Below are positions 1 through 5,465 of a stretch of 6,566 nucleotides of DNA, one piece after another. Both the position numbers and the translations under genes were made by a program. The number at the start of each line of letters is the position of its first letter. Position 1 is the stretch's first letter. The stretch is from an uncultured Actinomyces sp. (lineage in GTDB: Bacteria; Actinomycetota; Actinomycetes; Actinomycetales; Actinomycetaceae): the NCBI GenBank assembly GCA_938014245.1, contig CALLSD010000023.1, positions 1 to 6,566 on the forward strand. Reading direction: 5' to 3'. The notes under the pieces were generated by a model. The model was given only the letters and a program-made list of their open reading frames with translations. It was not told where the DNA came from and did not search any database.

Positions 1-472
1 GGTTGGAAGCGTAGGAGGCGGTCGTCGGCTGCGAGCCGCTGCCCACGCACGGGATTCCCTCGGCGCGGGCGGCGATGACAGCGGCGAGGTTGAATTCGGA
101 GTAGACGACGTCGGGACGGATGGCACGCATGTGGGCGCGGAGCGCGTCGACGGCGACGCGCGTGTAGCGCTCGTCGAGGGCACCGGTCAGCCAGAGGACC
201 TCCTCGAAGCTGCGCACAGGCTTGCGACCCATGAGGCCGAGGCGCGAGGCCAGGGGGAAGGTGTGTCGCGCGATGGCCTCGGGAAGGCCGAGAGGTGAGG
301 GCACCGGAATCTCGAGCGTCGGAGCGACGGGATTGGCGCAGTTGCCGTCGTCTCCCCACGCGAGCACGGCCTCATGGCTACCGTCCTGGAACGCACGTGC
401 GACGCGCTGCGCGCGCGACCACGGTCCACCCATCCGCGAGCGGGCAACCATGGGAACGACGAAGACCTTCAC
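1..472 (-). CDS. GT-B glycosyltransferase, N-terminal part (truncated by window edge)
   Basis: About 157 codons are present and the C-terminal part lies beyond the left edge. The protein starts MKVFVVPMVARSRMGG, a first beta strand followed by a glycine-containing turn as in GT-B fold transferases. It continues through WSRAQRVARAF, a 'GSHEAVLAWGDDGN' second strand, and near residues 125-150 RPDVVYSEFNLAAVIAARAEGIPCVGS. The 'PDvV..e....a...A...gIP.v' pattern is typical of the N-terminal acceptor domain of GT1/MGT-like glycosyltransferases. The nucleotide-sugar-binding C-terminal domain, which would identify the donor, is missing. The start is GTG at 472 because an in-frame TGA lies two codons upstream. 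No good Shine-Dalgarno sequence is seen at the usual distance, and a GAGGAG stretch lies too far upstream (about 24 bases). M8 is an alternative start. The gene is transcribed divergently from the ARH-family gene. Family assignment is fairly confident; substrate is unknown. Confidence 0.68.
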   Translation of the reverse strand, partial: MKVFVVPMVARSRMGGPWSRAQRVARAFQDGSHEAVLAWGDDGNCANPVAPTLEIPVPSPLGLPEAIARHTFPLASRLGLMGRKPVRSFEEVLWLTGALDERYTRVAVDALRAHMRAIRPDVVYSEFNLAAVIAARAEGIPCVGSGSQPTTASYASN

Positions 473-562
473 GTGTCAAGGGTACGCGGATCAAAGACTC
501 CTCAAAACACAGACGGGTAAACTGAGCATGGTCGACGCCGAAACCCACGCGAGGAGGCAAAC
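473..562. other. Divergent intergenic spacer between glycosyltransferase and ARH-family gene
   Basis: This 90-base gap separates two divergent genes, so it should hold both promoters. No convincing -35/-10 pair is visible in either direction; TAAACT within 'gggtaaactg' is at best a weak -10 for the rightward gene. The only clear signal is the Shine-Dalgarno sequence GAGGAGG at 551-557, five bases before the ATG at 563, which fixes the start of the ARH-family gene. Confidence 0.6.
551..557 (+). promoter_or_regulatory. Ribosome binding site of the ARH-family gene
   Basis: GAGGAGG lies five bases upstream of the ATG at 563. It decides the start codon, since no other start in this frame has a comparable signal. 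Confidence 0.8.
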
Positions 563-1714
563 ATGGACAAGCGAGATCGCATCCGAGGGGCAATGATCGG
601 CTGCGCCGCTGGAGACGCGCTGGGATACCCGGTGAAAGCGCTGTCAGAGGCCGCGATCGTCGAACGCTACGGCCTGCGCGGGATCACCGACTACGACCTG
701 GACGAGAACGGAACCGCGCGTATCACCGCGGACACGCAGCTCATGCTGCTCAGCGCAAATGGGATCCTCTTCGCTCACACACGAGGCGCGCTCCGCGGGA
801 TCATGGCCCCTGTGTACCAGTATTTCGATGCTTTCTACATGAACTGGTACCGGTTGCAGACAACCGAACGCGCATCCCGAAGTCGGGTGGGATGGATTAA
901 CGCCTACCCTGCCCTGTCCGCGAAGCGCGCCCCTTCTCCCACCTCCATGGGGGTCTTTAGTTCCGACAAATTCGGCTCGATGGACGAGCCTGTCAATGAT
1001 TCCAAAGGCTCCGGATGCCTGCTGAGGGCCTTCCCCATCGGCCTGTCCTATTTCCGCGATCCCGCCCATGTTCTCGACTTGGCGGCAAACACGGCGACCC
1101 TCACGCACGGTCACAAACTTGCTTGGATATCGTCAGGGGCGTTTGCACTCCTCGTCTCTCACATCGTCCACGAGGAGCTGTCCATCGCCGAGGCCGTCAA
1201 GAAGACACTGAAGGCTCTGGACAACTCCTTCCGCGATTCCCTCACGGTCGTGCACGAGTTGATGCGGAGCATCCGCTCGGCAGTGTCGCTCGCTTCCTCA
1301 GCCTCGAGCGACCTGGACGCCATCCACTCCCTCGGCGAGGGGTGGGTCGCCGAGGAAGCTTTAGCGATTGGTCTACTCTCCGCGCTGCGCCACGAAAACG
1401 ACATTGCAGGAGCGATGACTTTCGCTGCCAACCACGGAGGCAACTCCAACACAACTGCGGCGATCGCGGGAACGCTCGTCGGAGCACGAATCGGTTTCAA
1501 TGCGATCCCCGACAGGTTCGTTGACAGGCTCGAGCTCGTCGATGTCATCCTCGAGTTGGCAGACGACGTCACCACGGACTGTCCAATGTCCGATTGGGGC
1601 CCGAGTAATCCAGTGTGGGAACACAAGTACATCTACGAAGACTACGCCTATTGGCGCAGGCGGAACCCGGAGGCCGAGGAGGCCAAGGAAGACGAGGCCG
1701 GGCAGACTGACTAG
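563..1714 (+). CDS. ADP-ribosylglycohydrolase (ARH/DraG) family protein, probable pseudoenzyme
   Basis: This 383-residue protein has the whole ARH/DraG family layout: RGAMIGCAAGDALGYPV (residues 8-24), ITADTQLML (54-62), VNDSKGSGCLLR (144-155), LTHGHKLAW (180-188), GEGWVAEEALAIGLL near 259-273, and NHGGNSNTTAAIAGTLVGA from 290. Active members remove ADP-ribose from proteins or related substrates using two metal ions held by acidic residues. Here the Glu expected after GDALGxPV is Lys25, the TDDT metal motif is T-A56-D57-T, and the GGDSDTT motif is GG-N294-S-N296-TT. The GCGGVMR-like loop has become GSGCLLR. D57, T55 and T297 remain. The reading frame is intact, so the changes look like selected loss of catalysis rather than decay; ADP-ribose binding or a scaffold or immunity role is inference. 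The tail from about residue 340 is charged and aromatic (WEHKYIYEDYAYWRRR), then acidic. The start is set by GAGGAGG five bases upstream. The gene converges on the 140-residue gene, with 42 bases between them. Confidence 0.88.
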   Translation: MDKRDRIRGAMIGCAAGDALGYPVKALSEAAIVERYGLRGITDYDLDENGTARITADTQLMLLSANGILFAHTRGALRGIMAPVYQYFDAFYMNWYRLQTTERASRSRVGWINAYPALSAKRAPSPTSMGVFSSDKFGSMDEPVNDSKGSGCLLRAFPIGLSYFRDPAHVLDLAANTATLTHGHKLAWISSGAFALLVSHIVHEELSIAEAVKKTLKALDNSFRDSLTVVHELMRSIRSAVSLASSASSDLDAIHSLGEGWVAEEALAIGLLSALRHENDIAGAMTFAANHGGNSNTTAAIAGTLVGARIGFNAIPDRFVDRLELVDVILELADDVTTDCPMSDWGPSNPVWEHKYIYEDYAYWRRRNPEAEEAKEDEAGQTD

Positions 1715-1756
1715 GGATGGAGTGTCTCTAGCCAGTTCACCGTAAGTCGCGAGTCT

Positions 1757-2179
1757 TTAGTCGAGCTCGGTCAGAATGGCCTCAATCTCGTCCGTCAGGG
1801 CATTTTGCTGTGAGGCCGTCAGGAAGTGCGATGTCCGGATGATGGCCGTACCCAGCACCTTGTGCGACCCCGTATCAAACACCCCCTGCCCATCGAAACT
1901 CGCCAGGTAGCTATTTCGCTTATTAGCATCCTCGACGGTTCGATAGACCTCAATGCACCCTCCACTGTCAGTTCCAATCTGAATCGAAGGGAGCGTTGAA
2001 TCGACTCCCTCAACTCCCTCTACGCCAGTGAAATGAAAGTAGACTGCCGCCGTGTAGCCTCCAGCCTTGTTCAGTTGTCTGTTGGGGTCATTGCCTTCGG
2101 TGACAGGCTCAATGTCTGACACCCCCGGCACCTTCCCCGCCTTCTTCGAGGTTTCCGCTACTGCTTCGACTCCACCCAT
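1757..2179 (-). CDS. Uncharacterised 140-residue protein; stand-alone module usually found at the C-terminus of secreted proteins
   Basis: The order of conserved-looking blocks is EGNDPNRQLNKAGGYTAAVYF (about 28-48), IGTDSGGCIEVYRTVEDA (about 67-84), SYLASFDGQGVFDTGSHKVLG (about 89-109) and TAIIRTSHFLTASQQNALTDEI (about 110-131). From memory, these blocks resemble the C-terminal region of larger secreted or lipoproteins in gut Firmicutes and actinobacteria, where they follow a signal sequence or zinc-ribbon part; their function is unknown. Here there is no signal peptide, lipobox or membrane segment. An in-frame TGA five codons before the ATG rules out a longer form, while GAAGGAG about seven bases upstream gives a good ribosome binding site. 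It therefore looks like an expressed short protein and not a broken end, although descent from a truncated longer gene is possible. Base composition is intermediate (a sampled row is 48% GC). The gene converges on the ARH-family gene and lies downstream of the NTPase on the same strand, 385 bases away. Confidence 0.72.
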   Translation of the reverse strand: MGGVEAVAETSKKAGKVPGVSDIEPVTEGNDPNRQLNKAGGYTAAVYFHFTGVEGVEGVDSTLPSIQIGTDSGGCIEVYRTVEDANKRNSYLASFDGQGVFDTGSHKVLGTAIIRTSHFLTASQQNALTDEIEAILTELD

Positions 2180-2564
2180 TGCAACGCTCCTTCACGTCCA
2201 TCTATCGCCGCGCAATCATTGTTCTTCTTCAGGAGGCAGTGCCCGCGAGTCAAATATTCAACATCCGGCAGCCCCCCATCATGAGAACAGAGCACTACCT
2301 TTTCGATAATTAGTCACCGACCAACATAGATGTCCCAACACTCATGCCCACCATCGACCCGCATCGCACGACTATCGCGGGGCAACATTAAGCTACACCA
2401 ACCAGCATCTTCGACTAAACAACCAAAGAAAGTCACTCGAAGCATGCACTATGCGAACCACATTCAGCAATAGAAACAAACAACACTACAAGAAAAATCG
2501 TACAACAGAAGGTTACATTCGCTAGAGAAACATATAACGACCGATACATGAACTAAAATCGAAG
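2180..2564. other. Gene-free stretch between the 140-residue gene and the NTPase gene
   Basis: I see no credible coding sequence in these 385 bases. The left part, up to about 2283, is GC-rich to mixed and contains the ribosome binding site and presumably the promoter of the 140-residue gene. A leftward TTGACT is present but has no convincing -10. From about 2290 to 2564 the sequence is distinctly AT-rich, continuous in character with the NTPase gene, of which it is the 3' flank. No hairpin followed by a T-run was found after the NTPase stop codon. The composition change falls near the 10-base repeat CCCCATCATG at 2274-2283. Confidence 0.6.
2274..2283 (+). repeat. Left copy of a 10-bp direct repeat CCCCATCATG
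   Basis: The same ten bases occur at 4354-4363. The two copies bracket the AT-rich NTPase gene together with its 3' spacer, and this copy sits where the composition drops. A 10-mer pair can arise by chance, so a target-site or attachment-site origin is only a possibility. Confidence 0.35.
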
Positions 2565-4328
2565 TCAATCTTCTTGATACCTCTGAATCAACTCATCAAC
2601 ATCCGAAATGAGCCACTTCCTCCTCATATTCGTCATATGATCACCGTCTTCACAGGAACGAAGACACCCCCCTAGTTCAGACAACCAATCAACCAGCCTA
2701 CAATTAACACTATCAGGAAAAGAACAGCGAAAGAACCGCCTTAATTCTTCCTGCTGTTCAGGATCAAGATTAGCGAATGCACAGGAAATCTCTCCTGGCT
2801 CTATAGCAAGCAAGCAATTTATATCGACAGCTATCACATCAGACAATAAGGCCAGTATCGACTCAGCCACCCCACCACCAGACCTACACTTCTGCACTCT
2901 GCGAGCATAAACAAGAATACTACCGGAGGATACATAATCGGAAAGCACTCTGAGAATCCTGTCTCCACGCTCCCCTATAGAAAGCAAAGAGCTATTACCC
3001 TTAAAGAACTCCAAGGCTCCTTGTGGATCACGATCAACAACCACCTTACAACAGCGAAGTAGCTCCTCTTCAGAAACAGCTTCTTCAAACCCTGCTTCAG
3101 AAAACCATACACCCCAGTAAATTACATCACGAAGCACGATTGGCGAAAAAGAGCTACGACGAATCACGGACGCCAACCTAGAAACAAGCGGAATCACATC
3201 ACGATCAGAATAACTACTACAACCATCATTCATAGCAGCCTTAATATCAAGAACACTCTGCGTATCTTCCGAATTTGGATATCTAATTGTAATATACTTT
3301 CGCACATCTCCTTCAAGATCAATGCACACATGATTCCTTCGGGGCTGAAAATAAGCTTCAACACTAGGAACTTCAAGATACCGTTCATACAAACTACAAG
3401 CATGCCAGTACTCAGGATCATTCCAATGCCTTAGTTCTTTTCGCTCCAACACGCCTTCCTGCTTCGGCGCCCTACCATCACACACCAGCAAAGCAAACTC
3501 CACAAGATCAACAAACGCAGCTTTGCGGTTAGCAAGATAGATTTCACCATCGCGAAATACATCCAGTCCAACTAATTCATCAACATACACTTCAACCCGG
3601 AGCATAACTCTGACACTAGCGCAGCCAACTCGCTCCACTGCAGCACGCACACATTCTAGAACATCAAAGTCAATAACTGATGCCCGAATATCTCCGAAGA
3701 CATCATTAACTAAAGCTTCAAGATCCTGCTCATACCTGAACACTCTCCACACAAGCTTTTCCCGTACAGCCAGATCAAATGATGATCCTGCAACGCCATC
3801 ACCACCCACGCTATTCGTTACGAAAACAACCTTCTGCCCCCTTCCCTCAACCAGCTCGTTTACTGCACCAAATAAAGCTAAATCATCTGCAGAAACCGAA
3901 CGACGCTCAACATCATCAAAGACAATCACATGCTTATTCGTTAACACGATATCAACAAGGAACTTCATTCCAACATTAAACTTTACTGGAATAGCTATCT
4001 TAGATATCAGAGCGGACAAGATTCCTGGAATAGCAAACAAAGCAGCTTTTATTATTTTTCTAGTTTTTTGGGGATTATTATCCTCCAAACGAATTAATGC
4101 TGCACCCAGTTTTTCATAAAGGTCATCAGCATTCCCCAGACCAAACATTGAAACCCGCACCACACGCTTATCTAGCGCTTGCAACGCAGGGGCTAAGACA
4201 GACTCCACAAAGCGCGTTTTACCACAACCCCAAGGTCCTTCAATAGCAACGGAATACTTACGCTCGTCATCTTTGATATAGTTGACAATTTCATTACATA
4301 GCCACTGATCGGACTTCTTTTGACCCAC
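2565..4328 (-). CDS. KAP-like P-loop NTPase, candidate anti-phage or stress protein
   Basis: This 587-residue protein has a clear NTPase core in its first 200 residues: Walker A GPWGCGKT at 31-38, the second strand RVVRVSMFGLGNADDLYEKL at about 55-74, Walker B HVIVFDDVERR at 133-143, and a sensor-like strand KVVFVTNS near 168-174. This order and the FDDxER form fit KAP-type P-loop NTPases. That family often has membrane segments inserted between Walker A and B; a hydrophobic stretch at about 95-115 (ALFAIPGILSALI) could be such an insertion, perhaps a single helix. The last 380 or so residues match no domain I recognise and are fairly rich in Cys and charged residues. PifA of plasmid F, which excludes phage T7, is a KAP protein, so defence is plausible but unproven. 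The start is GTG at 4328: AGGGAG (4335-4340) lies six bases upstream and an in-frame TGA closes the frame further up. Low GC and lone placement suggest acquisition by transfer. Confidence 0.82.
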   Translation of the reverse strand: MGQKKSDQWLCNEIVNYIKDDERKYSVAIEGPWGCGKTRFVESVLAPALQALDKRVVRVSMFGLGNADDLYEKLGAALIRLEDNNPQKTRKIIKAALFAIPGILSALISKIAIPVKFNVGMKFLVDIVLTNKHVIVFDDVERRSVSADDLALFGAVNELVEGRGQKVVFVTNSVGGDGVAGSSFDLAVREKLVWRVFRYEQDLEALVNDVFGDIRASVIDFDVLECVRAAVERVGCASVRVMLRVEVYVDELVGLDVFRDGEIYLANRKAAFVDLVEFALLVCDGRAPKQEGVLERKELRHWNDPEYWHACSLYERYLEVPSVEAYFQPRRNHVCIDLEGDVRKYITIRYPNSEDTQSVLDIKAAMNDGCSSYSDRDVIPLVSRLASVIRRSSFSPIVLRDVIYWGVWFSEAGFEEAVSEEELLRCCKVVVDRDPQGALEFFKGNSSLLSIGERGDRILRVLSDYVSSGSILVYARRVQKCRSGGGVAESILALLSDVIAVDINCLLAIEPGEISCAFANLDPEQQEELRRFFRCSFPDSVNCRLVDWLSELGGCLRSCEDGDHMTNMRRKWLISDVDELIQRYQED

Positions 4329-4334
4329 GACAAT

Positions 4335-4340
4335 CTCCCT
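4335..4340 (-). promoter_or_regulatory. Ribosome binding site of the NTPase gene
   Basis: AGGGAG on the minus strand lies six bases before GTG at 4328. It supports this non-ATG start. No ATG occurs between it and the in-frame TGA upstream. Confidence 0.65.
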
Positions 4341-4353
4341 ACTTTGGTTGACA

Positions 4354-4363
4354 CCCCATCATG
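4354..4363 (+). repeat. Right copy of the 10-bp direct repeat CCCCATCATG
   Basis: Identical to 2274-2283; this copy lies about 26 bases upstream of the NTPase start codon, inside its likely leader. The adjacent ATGTTCTCAT is the reverse complement of ATGAGAACAT, and ATGAGAACA also follows the left copy's CCCCATC, so the two neighbourhoods share both a direct and an inverted match. Confidence 0.35.
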
Positions 4364-4431
4364 TTCTCATACAACCACAACAAAAGTGTCCTAGTCCCGC
4401 CACCGCGGCCCCAGCCAAAATCGATATGTTG

Positions 4432-4459
4432 ATAATACTTGTTCAATTTCATTTATCAA
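4432..4459 (-). promoter_or_regulatory. Probable sigma-70-type promoter of the NTPase gene
   Basis: Reading leftward, TTGATA (4454-4459, 5 of 6 bases of the -35 consensus) and TATTAT (4432-4437, 5 of 6 of the -10 consensus) are separated by 16 bases. Transcription would begin near 4425 and leave a leader of roughly 97 bases before the GTG start. It is the best promoter match upstream of this gene, but AT-rich sequence raises the chance of a fortuitous match. Confidence 0.5.
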
Positions 4460-4553
4460 ACTACCGGTTTGAAAGTAGCGGCGCTTCTGACCAGAGCAAA
4501 GCAATAGCAGCAATCGCAGGTCAACCAGTTTTGCCCGAGCATGTCGCTTCCAA

Positions 4554-4569
4554 CGAATAGATCTATTCG
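4554..4569. repeat. Perfect 16-bp palindrome CGAATAGATCTATTCG
   Basis: The sequence equals its own reverse complement over 16 bases with no spacer, about 95 bases upstream of the NTPase -35 element. It has no T-run, so a terminator is unlikely; a dimeric regulator's operator is possible. Its GAATA/TATTC arms recur in the palindrome at 6551-6565. Confidence 0.5.
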
Positions 4570-4832
4570 GGGCACCTCGATGAAGTTCCAGACAGTTTCA
4601 CCCCATGGCCCCACAAAGTCTGTCCCCTGCGCCACAAACCAGGCAGAACTCCCACTCACCACTATCTTTTCGGAGCATCCCCCAGTCCGAAATCTATTTT
4701 CACAGGCACGCTCGTCTATGCCGCTTTTCACGTTCGTTAGCTTTTACTACGACCAGCACCCCACAGCGATCCGCGGGTCCATGCCGTAGGCCGATTCACA
4801 GGTCACCCATCAGCCCCAGCCACTCTTCGGAG

Positions 4833-5378
4833 CTACAACTCCAGCCTCATGTACACGAGTTCTTGGTAGCCCGCAGACGCGGACCGGTACCCCCGGGGAT
4901 TGCGCCCGTATTCCTCGAAGCCTGCGCGACGGTAAAGGGACACCGCCCGTTCATTGTCCGCCACCACTTCGAGCTCAAGCTGGGCGTAGCCCGCCTGCCG
5001 AGCGCAGTCAACGCTCACATCCATCAGCGCCCGGCCGATCCCCATCCCCCAATACTCCTGGAGCACGCTGATCCCAAAGCGCGCCCGGTGGGCGACCTTG
5101 CGCCTGCTGCCCACCGCCGTGATTCCCGCGCTTCCAACGATGCGCCCGTCAATCACGGCAATGAGTTCAACCTCATTGCCACTGCGCTCTGTTTCCTCCA
5201 GGGAGCGGGCCTCTTGTTCATCGTCGACGCTCTGCTCGTCCGGGTAGGACAGCAGGTAGTCAGTCTCCGCATGCGTGCGCTGCGTGGTCTCGCGCAGCGC
5301 GCGGGCGTCCGACGCGACGGCGTTCCTCACGAGGAGCTCCACCCCGCCCGCTAACAGCACCGTTTTGGTGTACCTCAT
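4833..5378 (-). CDS. GNAT-family N-acetyltransferase
   Basis: This 181-residue protein is close to the usual length of a single-domain GNAT enzyme, which moves an acetyl group from acetyl-CoA to an amine on a small molecule or protein. The first strand is VELLVRNAVASDARAL (13-28). The mid-domain strands ELIAVIDGRIVGSAGI lie at 71-86. Motif A with the pyrophosphate-binding loop, HRARFGISVLQEYWGMGIGRAL, spans 97-118 (loop Q-E-Y-W-G-M-G-I-G, the Q/RxxGxG/A signature). Motif B, LELEVVADNERAVSLYRRAGF, spans 134-154, with Tyr149 where the general acid usually sits. All core motifs look intact. The substrate cannot be told. The start is well set: AAGGAGGT (5384-5391) lies five bases before the ATG. 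GC content is high (a sampled row is 68%), as in the backbone. It follows fic on the same strand with an 87-base gap, so co-transcription is possible, though no clear separate promoter or terminator was seen between them. Confidence 0.9.
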   Translation of the reverse strand: MRYTKTVLLAGGVELLVRNAVASDARALRETTQRTHAETDYLLSYPDEQSVDDEQEARSLEETERSGNEVELIAVIDGRIVGSAGITAVGSRRKVAHRARFGISVLQEYWGMGIGRALMDVSVDCARQAGYAQLELEVVADNERAVSLYRRAGFEEYGRNPRGYRSASAGYQELVYMRLEL

Positions 5379-5383
5379 CGTTG

Positions 5384-5391
5384 ACCTCCTT
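5384..5391 (-). promoter_or_regulatory. Ribosome binding site of the acetyltransferase gene
   Basis: AAGGAGGT on the minus strand is an uninterrupted match to the 16S anti-Shine-Dalgarno complement, five bases before the ATG at 5378, implying efficient translation initiation. Confidence 0.8.
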
Positions 5392-5465
5392 GTCTCCCTA
5401 GCGGCTTGGACTCGTTATGAAATAGTGGAGTCTCAACGCCGATGCATGGACTACTGATCACAGCC

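Larger units (their letters stand above)
4329..4832. other. Gene-free stretch upstream of the NTPase gene and downstream of the acetyltransferase
   Basis: This 504-base stretch holds the NTPase leader and promoter (4335-4459), a GC-rich patch inside the leader at about 4395-4412 (cccgccaccgcggcccc), a perfect 16-base palindrome at 4554-4569, and otherwise mixed-composition sequence that turns GC-rich by about 4770. Open frames of 70-91 codons exist on both strands. The minus-strand one at 4456-4731 starts at a GTG with no ribosome binding site and overlaps the NTPase -35 element, so I do not call it. No tRNA, integrase or transposase remnant is recognised. Confidence 0.55.

Noticed and set aside
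222..596. Plus-strand open frame opposite the glycosyltransferase
   Set aside because: It overlaps the recognisable glycosyltransferase coding sequence and runs into the ARH start; its translation is Arg/Pro/Ser-rich low-complexity sequence typical of antisense frames in GC-rich DNA.
1159..1632. Minus-strand open frame of 157 codons inside the ARH-family gene
   Set aside because: It is antisense to conserved ARH motifs, has no family resemblance and no evident ribosome binding site.
1715..1756. TCGCGA-centred sequence between the convergent ARH and 140-residue genes, possible bidirectional terminator
   Set aside because: The stem is too short and no flanking T/A-runs are present.
4456..4731. 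Minus-strand open frame of 91 codons in the spacer upstream of the NTPase
   Set aside because: It begins at a GTG without a Shine-Dalgarno sequence, has no recognisable motif and covers the NTPase -35 element and the palindrome. It could be a remnant but I cannot support it.
4605..5354. Plus-strand open frame of 249 codons
   Set aside because: It is antisense to the clear GNAT gene; the translation is rich in His, Arg and Pro with no domain.
5407..5431. GACTC/GAGTC inverted repeat in the fic-acetyltransferase gap
   Set aside because: Only five-base arms with a 14-base loop; readily expected by chance and with no associated T-run.
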